64,000 nt of DNA from JAJDUF01 sp965238265 (lineage in GTDB: Bacteria > Chloroflexota > UBA11872 > UBA12225 > JAJDUF01): positions 124,001 through 188,000 of the forward strand of contig OZ250185.1 in the NCBI GenBank assembly GCA_965238265.1, given 5' to 3'. Below are positions 25,578 through 34,860 of this stretch, piece by piece. Below the pieces are notes generated by a model, which saw only the letters and a list, made by a program, of their open reading frames with translations, was not told the DNA's origin and made no database searches. The translations under genes and the position numbers were made by a program. How positions within the stretch are numbered: position 1 is the stretch's first letter; each line of letters begins with the position of its first letter.

Positions 25578-27561
25578 TCAGGTGAGGAGCAGGCGGGGGC
25601 GATATCGGAAGAGGGCGGGAGATCCCTTCTCGCCACGTGCTCGGTGCCGATGGCCTCGCTGTCGGCGAGGTCGGCGACGGTGCGGGCGACCTTCAGGATG
25701 CGGTGATAGCCGCGCGCGGAGACTTGTAGCTGCTGCATCGCCGTGCGGAGCAGGGCCAACGCATCGTCGGTGCAGGCCGCCTGGCAGTGCTCCTGGCTGC
25801 TAGGAGCGTGGTGCCGCTCCCGACAAACGCAAGTTCACGCGCGGTCCCAGATCGGCGTTACAGGTGAGCCGCTGGCGCCCGGCTGCTGCCGCCCGTGGTC
25901 GTGTGTCACGGCCGGACCGCCGGACAGGCCGGCCGTTGCCGGCGCTGCCGTTCGTGGGCCGCTCGCCATTCGTCTCCGGGGACGGTGCGGGCGCCGGAAG
26001 CGCTGGCGCCCGGTCCGGCTGGGCCTGGGCAAAGCGCCGCTGGCAGTGCCGCTCGCGGGCCGCGCTCCCAGACGCGGTCGCGGCACGGCGGCCGATTCGT
26101 CTCCGGGGATCGCGCCGGCTCCGGGTCGGTGAGACCGGTGAGCTTGTCGTAGTCCACGCGCGGGACCTCGACACTGAGGTCAATGCGGTCCAAGAGCGGG
26201 CCGGAGAGTCGGCGCTGGTAACGAGCGATCTGGCTGGGTGAGCAGCGACAGGGCTGGGCCTGATCCCCCAGCCAGCCACACGGGCAGGGATTCATCGCAG
26301 CCGCCAGCATCAGCGCCGCCGGGAACGTGGCGCTGCCGGCCACGCGGCTCACCGTGATGGTGCGATCTTCGAGCGGCTGACGCAGCATTTGGAGAATCGC
26401 CGGGTTGAACTCCAGTAGCTCGTCGAGGAAGAGCACGCCGCGATGCGCCAGCGAGACCTCGCCGGGGCGCGGCCAGCGGCCCCCGCCGAGCAGACCGGCG
26501 TAGCTCGTCGTGTGGTGCGGCGCCCGAAACGGTCGCTGCCGGATGAGCGGCTGCTCTGAGGGGAGCAGGCCACAGACGCTATAGACCTTACTCAGCTCCA
26601 GCGCTTCATCGGGCTGCAAGGGCGGCAGGATCGAGGGGAGGCAACGGGCCAGGAGCGTCTTGCCGGCGCCTGGTGGGCCGATGAACAGCACGTTATGGCC
26701 ACCCGCAGCGGCGACTTCCAGCGCACGCTTGGCATGTTCCTGCCCTTTGACGTCCCGCAAGTCGTGGGTGTAGTCGGTAGCTGCTTGGAGCTTGGCCCGG
26801 CCCGCGGCGGCGTGGGCCGAAATGCGCGCCTCGCCCGTCAGGTGGCGCACGGCCTCGCCCAAGGTGGCCGCCGGCAGCACCATAACACCCTCGACGAGCG
26901 CAGCCTCCGCACCATCTACCGCTGGTACAAACACGACGGGTACGCCGTGCTCGCGCGCCGTGCCGACCATCGGGAGCATCCCGTCGGTATGTCGCACCGC
27001 CCCGTCCAGCGCCAGCTCACCCAAGAACATCACCGTGGTGAGAGCGGATTCATCGCGCTCATCCTGGCTGGGTGCGAGGCCGCCGAGCAGCGCTTCCAGC
27101 TCTGCGACCACGGCCGCATCCTGGAGGGCTTCCGTGACTGGAGGGGCTATGGCCGGCTCGCCGGCCGCCGGCGCCGGGAGCACCGCGGTGGCGAGGGCCG
27201 GTGCTGCGGCTGCCGCCGCTGCTCCGTTGGGCGTCGCAATGCCGGCTGGCCTGTCTGCCGGCGTCCAGGAATCCGGGACTTGGCCGGAGGCCGCGAGGAT
27301 GCCGATAGCGATAGGGAGGTCGTAGCTCGGCCCAACCTTCTTCAAGTCCGCCGGAGCCAGGTTGACGGTGATGCGCTTCATCGGAAACTGGTAGCCCGTA
27401 TTGCGGATAGCGGCGCGCACCCGATCCTTGGCTTCCTGGACGGCGGCGTCCGGCAGGCCGACGATGGTAAAGGCCGGGAGGCCGGGCGCAATATCAACCT
27501 CCACCTCAACCAGGGCACCGTCCAAACCGACGATTGCACACGACAATACTCGCGCCAGCAT
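25578..27561 (-). pseudogene. comM: ComM/YifB Mg-chelatase-like AAA+ ATPase with broken C-terminus
   Basis: ATG 27561 has a GGAGGAG site. The first ~480 residues are intact and typical: LARVLSCAIVGLDG, the PGLPAFTIVGLPDAAVQE motif, an Ala/Pro-rich insert at about 115-165, Walker A FIGPPGAGKTLLAR, HRGVLFLDELLEF, MNPCPCGWLGD and SGPLLDRIDLSVEVPRVDYD. From about 26130 downward the frame changes several times: ESAAV, RDRVWE, ARERHCQRRFAQ, LTCNADLGPR, then TAMQQLQVSARGYHRILKVA in another frame, and RYRPRLLLT before TGA at 25578. All C-terminal pieces are the expected family segments. In other bacteria ComM is a helicase in natural transformation. A truncated product may still be made. Confidence 0.8.
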
Positions 27562-27638
27562 CGTATCTCCTCCTCCCGCCTCTCGGCGCCGCACCGTTCC
27601 AAGACGGTGCGGCCGGCATGCTGCTCCTTGTCGTTTTT

Positions 27639-27668
27639 ATTATATCACATGTAGAAATAGTAGCACAA
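27639..27668 (-). promoter_or_regulatory. Candidate promoter for comM
   Basis: On the minus strand TATAAT (27639-27644) lies 18 nt downstream of TTGTGC (27663-27668) in a locally AT-rich island. The -35 is a poor match. Confidence 0.4.
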
Positions 27669-27785
27669 GCGCCGGGTAGCGGTCACTCCTGCGCGGCTGT
27701 GCCTCTGCGATGTACCATGTTCCCGACCAGCGCCTAATACCTATCCCTGGCGGGCAGGATAAGTAGGACAAGGGGGAAAGCGACC

Positions 27786-28706
27786 GTGTGTGGTATCGTC
27801 GGCTTTCTCGATAAGACCGACTCGGAAGCACCGATAGGCCGGGTTGTGCTCACCATGCTCAATGCCCTGGGCCGGCGCGGCCCCGATTCGGCCGGAGTAG
27901 CGCTCTACCCGGGCGCGCATAATGGGAAGCTCAGTGAGGGCAGCGTCGTGCTGCGGATCAAGCTGGGCGAGCAGGGCGCCCTTGGCGACCGCAGCGAGCG
28001 CGTCGTCGAGCGGGTGCGGCAGCTGGGAACGGTGAGCGCAGCCACGACGACGGCAGAGTATCTGCGGCTGGTGCTGGTGTACGCTGGCGAGCCGCAGCGG
28101 CTCGAACGAGAGATCGAGGCGGTCGCCGACGGCATCGAGGTCGTGAGCATGGGGCGAGCACTGGAGATCGTCAAGCAGGTTGGCTCCCCGCAGAATCTCG
28201 ACGCCACCTATGGGGTCTCCGCCCTTACCGGCACGCACGGCATTGGGCACACGCGGCTGTCCACCGAATCGCGGGTGGACTTGAGCCACTCCCAGCCCTT
28301 CTGGGCACACGGCTACCCCGACGTGGCCGTGGTCCACAACGGGCATATCACCAATTACCACACGCTACGGCGCCGCTACGAGCAGCGCGGCGTCAAGTTC
28401 TATACCGATAACGACTCTGAAGTGATCGGCGTGTATCTCGCCGAGCGGCTGTCGCAAGGGATGATCCTGGAAGAGGCGTTGACGGCTTCGGTGGCCGACC
28501 TGGACGGCTCGTTCAGTTATCTTGCCGCGACGGCCGACACCATCGGGTTTGCCAAGGACCGCTATGCCTTCAAGCCGCTGCTCATTACTGAGACCGAGCG
28601 CTTTGTCGCGGTGGCGACGGAGGAGCTGGCGCTGCACAGTGCCTTCCGCGGCGAGTCCGACGTGCGCGAGGCCCAAGCCGAGGAGGTCCGCGTATGGCAG
28701 CGGTAG
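27786..28706 (+). CDS. Class II glutamine amidotransferase, GlxB/MgsA-like
   Basis: 306 residues beginning MCGIVGFLD, so Cys2 is the N-terminal nucleophile after removal of Met. GHTRLSTESRVDLSHSQPF, VVHNGHITNY and YTDNDSEVIGVYL are standard glutaminase-domain motifs. In N-methylglutamate synthase, GlxB/MgsA carries the amidotransferase half that glutamate synthase has as one domain. The last codons overlap the next gene (GlxC-like) by 13 nt, and a GlxD-like gene follows, giving the three-subunit arrangement. GTG 27786 is fixed by the Cys2 requirement. The substrate here is probably gamma-glutamylmethylamide or glutamine; context supports the former. Confidence 0.85.
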   Translation: MCGIVGFLDKTDSEAPIGRVVLTMLNALGRRGPDSAGVALYPGAHNGKLSEGSVVLRIKLGEQGALGDRSERVVERVRQLGTVSAATTTAEYLRLVLVYAGEPQRLEREIEAVADGIEVVSMGRALEIVKQVGSPQNLDATYGVSALTGTHGIGHTRLSTESRVDLSHSQPFWAHGYPDVAVVHNGHITNYHTLRRRYEQRGVKFYTDNDSEVIGVYLAERLSQGMILEEALTASVADLDGSFSYLAATADTIGFAKDRYAFKPLLITETERFVAVATEELALHSAFRGESDVREAQAEEVRVWQR

Positions 28707-29404
28707 CCGGCGCTGGGAAAACAGTGCGGCAGATCAACGCGGAGATAAAGCGGCTCATTGCTCAGGGCGCCACGGACGTGTACGTGGAGGACCCCGACGC
28801 CCGACACAATCTCGGTGTGGCGCTCCTGGACCAGGTGTACGTCACGTTCGAGGGCAGCGTCGGCTACTACTGCGCCGGCATGATTGACGGCCCCACCGTG
28901 CAGATCAACGGCAGCGCCGGCTGGGGACTGGCCGAGTCTATGTTGACCGGCACGGTGATTGTCCGCGGCAGTGCCGGGAACGGCGCGGCAGCGACCATCC
29001 GCGGCGGGACGGTGGTGATCCACGGCGATGCGGCGGCGCGGGCCGGCGTCTCCATGAAGGGCGGGGTGGTGCTCATCGCCGGCAACTGCGGCTACATGGC
29101 CGGGTTTATGGCGCAGAAGGGAACACTGATTGTCTGTGGCGACGCTGGCGCGGCCTTCTGCGATTCCATGTACGAGTGTGTAGGCTTTGTCGGCGGCACT
29201 ATCGCGGACCTGGGCAACGATGCGGTCATCGAGGAGCCGACCGCAGCGGACCGCGCCTTTCTGGAGGCCACGCTGTCGCGTCATCTGGGCAACGACCGCC
29301 CGGATATCCAGTCGCGCCTCCCCCGGTTCAAGAAGGTCGTCGCCGGACGGCGGCTGTGGAACTTCGACAAGCGCGAATGGGCCACGTGGCGGGAGGCGCT
29401 TTAG
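28694..29404 (+). CDS. GXGXG-domain subunit, GlxC/MgsB-like
   Basis: 236 residues forming the right-handed beta-helix GXGXG domain otherwise found at the C-terminus of glutamate synthase large subunit. Repeated turns are visible (VQINGSAGWGLAESMLTGTV, VRGSAGNGAAATIRGG, IAGNCGYMAGFMAQKG, VCGDAGAAFCDSMYE). It has no catalytic residues of its own and acts as a structural spacer between amidotransferase and FMN subunits. It overlaps the upstream gene by 13 nt and is followed by an interspersed repeat, then the FMN subunit. Confidence 0.85.
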   Translation: MAAVAGAGKTVRQINAEIKRLIAQGATDVYVEDPDARHNLGVALLDQVYVTFEGSVGYYCAGMIDGPTVQINGSAGWGLAESMLTGTVIVRGSAGNGAAATIRGGTVVIHGDAAARAGVSMKGGVVLIAGNCGYMAGFMAQKGTLIVCGDAGAAFCDSMYECVGFVGGTIADLGNDAVIEEPTAADRAFLEATLSRHLGNDRPDIQSRLPRFKKVVAGRRLWNFDKREWATWREAL

Positions 29405-29424
29405 CGAGCGCCGGCGGAGGCGGC

Positions 29425-29452
29425 GTAGGGGCGCAACATGTTGCGCCCCTAC
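29425..29452. repeat. 28-bp perfect palindrome (GGGGCGCAACATGTTGCGCC core)
   Basis: A perfect 28-base inverted repeat with no loop. A copy with one mismatch lies at 34861-34888. Both sit at operon boundaries of the putative methylamine cluster. Confidence 0.85.
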
Positions 29453-29486
29453 GGTTGCGGGAGGTCCGGAGCAGGGAGCATGAAGA

Positions 29487-30836
29487 GTGATTGACAACGG
29501 CGGTGACCACCTCCGGCGGAGTGGGACGTTTACGCCCGAGGTCATCGAGGATATTCAGGTCAAGGCTGAGCTGGGCCGCTACCGGATGCGGGGCTTTGGC
29601 ACCCTGCGCGAGCGGCGCTGGGCCACCTTTGACGACCTCACGTTCATCCCCTGCACCTTGACGCGCATCCCGCTCGAAGGGTACCGCGAGCACTGCACGA
29701 CGAAGACCGTCCTCGGTACGCGCTTCGCCGAGCAGCCCATCGAGCTGGACATTCCGATCATGATTACCGGCATGAGCTGGGGCGCGCTCTCCTACAACGC
29801 CAAAGTGGCGTTGGCCGAGGGGGCCGCGCAGGTTGGCTCATCGAACACGACCGGCGACGGCGGCATGCTGGGAGCCGAGCGCGAGCACAGTAAGACCCTC
29901 GTGTACGAGGTGTTGCCTTCTCGCTACGGCATCAATATCCACGACGCCCGCAGCGCCGACGCCATCGAGCTGACCATCGGACAGGGAGCCAAGCCGGGCA
30001 CCGGCGGGCTACTCCTTGGCTCCAAGGTCTCGGACACGATTGCAGAGCAGCGTGACCTGCCGATTGGCGTAGACCAGCGCAGCCCGGCGCGGCATCCCGA
30101 CTTCCTCGGTCCCGACGACATGATTATCAAGATCGAGGAGCTGCGCGAGGCAACGGACTGGCAGGTGCCCATTTTCGTCAAGATGGGCGCGACCAGGGTC
30201 TTTGACGACGTGCGGCTCGCTGCCAAGGCCGGTGCGGACGTGATCGTCGTTGATGGCATGGAGGGCGGCACCGGGGCATCGCCGGAGATATTGCAGGAGC
30301 ACACCGGTATTCCCACGCTCGCCGCCGTGTGCGAGGCCCGCGCGGCGCTGGAGGACCTGGGGTGCTACGGCGAGGTCCAGCTTATCATCGCCGGTGGCAT
30401 TCGCAACGGTGTGGACGTGGCCAAGGCGCTCGCGCTAGGTGCCGACGCCGTCTACATCGGCACGGCGGGCTTGATCGCCCTCAACTGCAACAAGGCACTC
30501 TATGTCGAGGACTATGAGCAGCTCGGCACAAAGCCGGGGTTTTGTCATCATTGCCACACGGGGCGTTGCCCGGTCGGGATCACCACCCAAGACCCCGAAC
30601 TGATGAAGCGCCTCGACATTGACGAGGGGGCCGAACGGGTGGCCAGCTTCCTGCTGACGATGGTCTCTGAAGTGCAGATGCTCGCCCGCGCGTGCGGCAA
30701 GGCCGACATCCACGACCTCGATCCGGAAGACCTCCGGGCGCTGACCCTGGAGTCGTCCATGATCTGCGGTATCCCGCTCGTCGGTACCAACCGCGTCTAC
30801 GGCGGCGGGCCAGGCTGGAAGGAAAGCCAGCACTAG
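29487..30836 (+). CDS. FMN-dependent glutamate-synthase-type subunit, GlxD/MgsC-like
   Basis: 449 residues equal to the FMN/Fe-S synthase domain of GltB. Motifs are PIMITGMSWGALSYNAK, SNTTGDGGMLGAER, the FMN-binding KPGTGGLLLGSKV, DVIVVDGMEGGTGASPEILQEHTG, IIAGGIRNGVDVAKALALGA and the iron-sulfur cysteines CHHCHTGRCPVGI. In the MgsABC complex this subunit makes N-methylglutamate from methylamine (released from gamma-glutamylmethylamide) and 2-oxoglutarate. GTG 29487 is the start; an ATG at 29480 leads straight to a stop. The set 27786-30836 is complete and intact. Confidence 0.87.
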   Translation: MIDNGGDHLRRSGTFTPEVIEDIQVKAELGRYRMRGFGTLRERRWATFDDLTFIPCTLTRIPLEGYREHCTTKTVLGTRFAEQPIELDIPIMITGMSWGALSYNAKVALAEGAAQVGSSNTTGDGGMLGAEREHSKTLVYEVLPSRYGINIHDARSADAIELTIGQGAKPGTGGLLLGSKVSDTIAEQRDLPIGVDQRSPARHPDFLGPDDMIIKIEELREATDWQVPIFVKMGATRVFDDVRLAAKAGADVIVVDGMEGGTGASPEILQEHTGIPTLAAVCEARAALEDLGCYGEVQLIIAGGIRNGVDVAKALALGADAVYIGTAGLIALNCNKALYVEDYEQLGTKPGFCHHCHTGRCPVGITTQDPELMKRLDIDEGAERVASFLLTMVSEVQMLARACGKADIHDLDPEDLRALTLESSMICGIPLVGTNRVYGGGPGWKESQH

Positions 30837-30861
30837 CCCGGTAAAGGACTCTGGGGACTCT

Positions 30862-32655
30862 ATGATGGGGAATAATCAACCTGTCCTGAGCCGGTCATTC
30901 CCGCGAAAGCAGGAATCAGCTGCCTACCGGCGGATCGAGCGTCTGCTGGCCGAGGACACCTGCGTCATCCTTGACGGCGGTGTTTCCACCGAGCTACAGC
31001 GAGCGAGCCTCAAGGGCTACCAGCTCGACGACGAGGGCCTCTGGGGAACGTGGGGCCTCTACCATGCGCCGCACGCCGTCCTGGAGGTCCATCGCTCGTT
31101 TGTCGCTGCCGGCTGCGACCTCATCTCGACGGATACGTGGGCGATTCTGGATGCGCCGGAGAGAGAAGCGCGCGGTGTGGCTGGCGCTATCCCCCGGCCG
31201 CATTGGATGGATGTGGCGCGGCTCGGTATACGGCTGGCCCGCCAGGCCGTCGAGGAGGCCGGCAAGCGCGACGACTGCGCGGTCGCCTTCACGCTCAATG
31301 GCGACGTCACGCACCCCCAGCAGCTCGATACGTTGCGCTTGCTGCTCCGTGTCTTGGGGGAGAATCCGCCCGACTTGGTCTTCATGGAAACGATGTCGCT
31401 GCTCCGCGACGGCCTCACCTTGCCGGCGGTAGAGATCATGCTGGAGACCGGTCTGCCGGTCTGGCTCAGCTTCCGCCGCTGCCGCGACGGGGTGTGTGGC
31501 ATCCACGGGCAGCACTGGGGTGGGCCGGAGGGTGACCTCTTCGGACGCGCCGCCCAGCAGCTCGAAACCCTCGGTGTGGGCGCTCTGCTCATCAACTGCC
31601 TGCCCACGGACCATGTGCCGGGCATGTTACCCTGGCTGCGCGACTTCACGGACCTCCCGCTGGGCGTGTACCCCAACCTCGGCCGGTACGCCGATCCGGG
31701 CTGGAAGTTCGATGAGCGCGTGGGGCCTGAAGAGTATGCCGATCTGGCCGCTGCATGGCGACAAGAAGGCGCTCAGATCGTCGGTGGCTGCTGTGGCGTG
31801 TCTCCCGATCATCTCGTTGCCGTCCGCCGGAGGCTCGCCGGAACCAAGCCGGGCCGCTCCCAAGCGGCAGCGAGCCATGGCGCGGCGGTGCCCTTGGCCG
31901 ACCCGGCTGACGCTCGGAGCGCCGCAGCGGTGGCCGAGCCGTGGGCAGATACACAAGGACGCCCGCTCTATCCGCTTCCGTTCCCCGAGATCGTCTGCGA
32001 CGACGGTGTGTTCCAACCGACCCAGGGCAGCTTTCTACTCTGGAAGCATCTCTATCGTTCAAACGAAGGCCAAGGCCAGCGCTGCTTGGACATCGGCTGC
32101 GGCAGCGGCATCCTCACGGTCCAGCTGGCCTTGAATGGTGCCACCCGCGTGGATGCCTTCGACATTCAGCGCGAGGCGGTGGCCAATACGATGGCGAACG
32201 CCTTCCGGAACGGGGTTGCGGAGCGTGTCCATGGGGAGGTCGTGGACCTCTATACCTATCAGCCGGCCGAGCAGTACGATGTCATTGTCGCCAGCCTCTA
32301 TCAGATGCCGGTGGACCCCTTCACGGAGACGAGCAGCCACCGGCCCGCAGACTTTTGGGGCAGAAACCTGCTCGACCACTTGCTCACGCTCTTGCCGGAT
32401 ATGCTCGCAGCCGGCGGCCGGGCCTACGTCATGCAAATCTCGATCTTGGGTCAGCTCCGCACCGCAGAGCTGCTCGGTCAGGTAGGGCTGGCCTCGCGCG
32501 TGCTCGACTTCAGCTTCTTTCCCTTTAGCCCGATCTTCCAAGCCAACCGTGAGCAGATTGCTCACGTGGAACAGCTCTCGGATGCCTACCACCTGGAGCT
32601 TGGCGGCGACGATATCATGGTGATGTACCTGCTGGAAGTCACCCACTGCTGCTAG
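30862..32655 (+). CDS. Homocysteine S-methyltransferase fused to SAM-dependent methyltransferase
   Basis: 597 residues. Residues ~22-330 form a homocysteine S-methyltransferase barrel: VILDGGVSTELQR, STDTWAILDAPER, and the zinc cysteines in LLINCLPTDH and QIVGGCCGVSPDHL. After a Pro/Ala linker, residues ~370-597 form a class I methyltransferase with LDIGCGSGILTVQLAL (motif I) and VIVASLYQMPVDPF. The start lies upstream of, and the N-terminus reads through, the ATTCCCGCGAAAGC repeat (peptide SFPRKQES), because no start codon exists between the repeat and AAYRRIE. It follows the GlxD-like gene by 25 nt, so cotranscription is likely. A methyl-transfer or one-carbon link to methylamine use is plausible but not shown. 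Confidence 0.82.
   Translation: MMGNNQPVLSRSFPRKQESAAYRRIERLLAEDTCVILDGGVSTELQRASLKGYQLDDEGLWGTWGLYHAPHAVLEVHRSFVAAGCDLISTDTWAILDAPEREARGVAGAIPRPHWMDVARLGIRLARQAVEEAGKRDDCAVAFTLNGDVTHPQQLDTLRLLLRVLGENPPDLVFMETMSLLRDGLTLPAVEIMLETGLPVWLSFRRCRDGVCGIHGQHWGGPEGDLFGRAAQQLETLGVGALLINCLPTDHVPGMLPWLRDFTDLPLGVYPNLGRYADPGWKFDERVGPEEYADLAAAWRQEGAQIVGGCCGVSPDHLVAVRRRLAGTKPGRSQAAASHGAAVPLADPADARSAAAVAEPWADTQGRPLYPLPFPEIVCDDGVFQPTQGSFLLWKHLYRSNEGQGQRCLDIGCGSGILTVQLALNGATRVDAFDIQREAVANTMANAFRNGVAERVHGEVVDLYTYQPAEQYDVIVASLYQMPVDPFTETSSHRPADFWGRNLLDHLLTLLPDMLAAGGRAYVMQISILGQLRTAELLGQVGLASRVLDFSFFPFSPIFQANREQIAHVEQLSDAYHLELGGDDIMVMYLLEVTHCC
30894..30917. repeat. ATTCCCGCGAAAGC-type repeat inside a coding N-terminus
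   Basis: Copy of the palindromic repeat also seen at 4844-4868, here with one mismatch, read as part of the homocysteine methyltransferase fusion gene. Confidence 0.75.
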
Positions 32656-32722
32656 GTGAGGATGCTGGGCAATCGTTCGTGGATGCAACAAGCTGGCCGA
32701 CTGGGACACGAGGAGCGCAGCG

Positions 32723-34012
32723 ATGGCGATTAAGAGCGTCAGGATAGAGAACTTTCGCAGTTTTGACGACTTCGAGATCAACCTGGGCCAGTTCAACGTG
32801 CTCGTTGGCGCGAATGCCTCGGGAAAGTCCAACCTGCTTCAAGTCTTCAGATTTCTGGAAAATATAGCGGACCATGGACTGAAAGACGCCATCTCTATGC
32901 AGGGTGGTGCTCATTTTCTTACAAACGCTCGGATTGGATTCGACCGGGCGCTATCCGTGACGATTACTGCTGAAGCTGATGAGCGACTTGCCCTGCGTAG
33001 TGAGAACGAAGATGCCGCTGAAACTGGACCGACAGGAGTAAGAATAAGAGCGGTGTCCTACCACTTCTCCCTGAATTTTTCGAAAGATGGAGAGGTGAGT
33101 ATCATTAGTGATCACCTTACTCTGAAATGCGGATTCTTTGAGCTAGAGAAAGGGGCGAGAGAAGATTCTCTAAAAGAGCAGAGAGTTCTTGGTAACGGTA
33201 CTATTGTCCTCTCCAACGCCAATGGAGAACCCCGTTGCACGCTGGATATCCCAGAGGATGTGCCACTGACCAAGAGGGATCTCCTACCTCCGACCTGGAT
33301 GATAAGAGAAGAGGCATCTCAAGCCAGTCTGCTTCTGGAGAAACACTTCTATCATCTTCCGCTTTTCCTTCTCCCTGCTTGGGAAATCCTCGGTGTAGGC
33401 ATTGCAATCTATGATTTTGACAGTCGCCAGCCCAAGAGAGCCGCGGAGATTACCGGGAAGTCGGAATTGGAGGAGGACGGGCGTAACCTGGCGCTCGTGC
33501 TGAGGAAGATTATTGACGATGACGATAAGCACAGGAGATTCTGCAATCTCGTGCAGGACATACTACCGTTTGTGGAGGACCTCGATGTCGACACATTCGC
33601 CGATAAGTCACTCCTGATGACGCTGGAGGAATCCTATGCTCCAGCAATGTCTTTTCCGGCGTCCTTCATTTCCGATGGAACCATCAACATCATCGCGATC
33701 ATCGTTGCTCTCTACTTCGAGGAGCATTCCGTCGTGATGATCGAAGAACCGGAGCGCAACATCCATCCATACCTTATTTCCAGGGTGGTCGAGATGCTTA
33801 AGGACAAGGCGGAGAAAAAGCAGATTCTCGTCACCACCCACAGCCCTGAGGTGGTCCAGCATGCCGGCCTGGAGAATCTATTACTCATATCCCGATATAA
33901 GGATGGTTTCTCACGGGTATCGAGGCCTAGTGAGAAGGAAGCCGTCGATATATTCCTGAAGAATGAGCTAGGGGTTGGGGAGCTTTACAAACACAACCTT
34001 TTGGAAGGATAA
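32723..34012 (+). CDS. AAA ATPase of the OLD/RecF-like (AAA_21) group
   Basis: 429 residues. IENFRSFDDFEINLGQFNVLVGANASGKSN holds Walker A at about 29-37. SFISDGTINIIAII is the ABC-like signature and VVMIEEPERNIHP is Walker B near 340, followed by ILVTTHSPEVVQHA (switch His). The middle shows a coiled-coil/insert region. No C-terminal TOPRIM is present; instead the next gene, two bases downstream, encodes a small TOPRIM-like protein. The pair is visibly AT-richer than neighbours and cuts between two parts of the methylamine cluster, which suggests transfer. Split ATPase/TOPRIM pairs (for example PARIS AriA/AriB) are anti-phage systems, but membership in a named system is not shown. Confidence 0.85.
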   Translation: MAIKSVRIENFRSFDDFEINLGQFNVLVGANASGKSNLLQVFRFLENIADHGLKDAISMQGGAHFLTNARIGFDRALSVTITAEADERLALRSENEDAAETGPTGVRIRAVSYHFSLNFSKDGEVSIISDHLTLKCGFFELEKGAREDSLKEQRVLGNGTIVLSNANGEPRCTLDIPEDVPLTKRDLLPPTWMIREEASQASLLLEKHFYHLPLFLLPAWEILGVGIAIYDFDSRQPKRAAEITGKSELEEDGRNLALVLRKIIDDDDKHRRFCNLVQDILPFVEDLDVDTFADKSLLMTLEESYAPAMSFPASFISDGTINIIAIIVALYFEEHSVVMIEEPERNIHPYLISRVVEMLKDKAEKKQILVTTHSPEVVQHAGLENLLLISRYKDGFSRVSRPSEKEAVDIFLKNELGVGELYKHNLLEG

Positions 34013-34014
34013 GG

Positions 34015-34554
34015 ATGCCCGATCGGCGGCTCTACATCTGGGTCGAGGGTGACCGCGATGCCCGATTCTTCCGCAGAGTAGTGCAGCCGCTACTTGCGGA
34101 TGAATATGACAGGAGTGAATTGTTTCAATATGCTCAGGAGCGGCGAAAGCTGAGAAGAGACCTCCTCAGGAGTATCCGATTAATGCAGGATGCCGGCTAT
34201 ATCTACGTGACTGACAGCAACGCGGCGCCGTGTGTTATGGAGAAAAAGAAGAGCATAAGGGATGGGCTGAGTGATGTGGAGGATGATCGGGTGATGGTGG
34301 TCGTTCCGGAGATTGAGAGCTGGTACCTCGCGGGTTTGGATAGCCAGCACAGCGCCAGGCTAGGGGTCAGTGAACTGACTACTACAGACCAAGTAACCAA
34401 GGAGAGGTTCAGACAGTTGCGGCCTAGCAGCTTCAATTCCGATCTGGTGTTCATGCAGGTGATATTGGAGTGTTTCTCCGTCGAGACTGCGCGGGCAAAG
34501 AATCAATCGTTCGACTATTTCTGCCGGAAGTTCTTGCCCGCGGAGGCACAGTGA
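34015..34554 (+). CDS. Small TOPRIM-like (DUF4276/DUF4435-like) partner of the AAA ATPase
   Basis: 179 residues. RLYIWVEGDRDARFFRRVV resembles a TOPRIM first strand with its Glu (residue 11) and a VEGxxD pattern. YIYVTDSN and VMVVVPEIESWYLAGLD match the second acidic patch and the ExESWxLA motif seen in DUF4276-type proteins. It starts two bases after the ATPase stop, so the two are coexpressed. Probable nuclease or effector subunit; inference from fold pattern and pairing, no closer family recognised. Confidence 0.65.
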   Translation: MPDRRLYIWVEGDRDARFFRRVVQPLLADEYDRSELFQYAQERRKLRRDLLRSIRLMQDAGYIYVTDSNAAPCVMEKKKSIRDGLSDVEDDRVMVVVPEIESWYLAGLDSQHSARLGVSELTTTDQVTKERFRQLRPSSFNSDLVFMQVILECFSVETARAKNQSFDYFCRKFLPAEAQ

Positions 34555-34581
34555 TACCGTTCGTTGGCCGGGAGTAGTAAT

Positions 34582-34842
34582 ATGTCTTTTCTGTTGCCCT
34601 GTCCGAACTGCGGCGAGCGCAGCGTGTACGAGTTTCGGTTTGGTGGCGAGGTCAAGGAGCGACCACCACCCGACGCGCCCGACGAGGCTTGGCTGCTCTA
34701 CAGCTATGCCACCGCCAACGTTGCCGGTGTCCAGAAGGAGTGGTGGTACCACACGCTGGGCTGTCGCCGGTGGCTCGTGGCGCTGCGTAACACCGTGACC
34801 AATGAGGTGCTGGAAACCGGCCTGCCCGGAGCTGCCCCATGA
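34582..34842 (+). CDS. soxD: Sarcosine-oxidase-type delta subunit
   Basis: 86 residues from ATG 34582. The family-typical beginning LLPCPNCGERSVYEFRFGGE has the zinc cysteines, and EWWYHTLGCRRWLVALRNT is the conserved end. In heterotetrameric sarcosine oxidase and in N-methylglutamate dehydrogenase this subunit binds zinc and helps assembly. It precedes the alpha subunit, separated by a 28-bp palindrome. With the GlxBCD set and a GlnT-type ligase in the same region, N-methylglutamate dehydrogenase is the preferred reading over sarcosine oxidase. Confidence 0.87.
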   Translation: MSFLLPCPNCGERSVYEFRFGGEVKERPPPDAPDEAWLLYSYATANVAGVQKEWWYHTLGCRRWLVALRNTVTNEVLETGLPGAAP

Positions 34843-34860
34843 GTGGATGTGGTCGTGATC

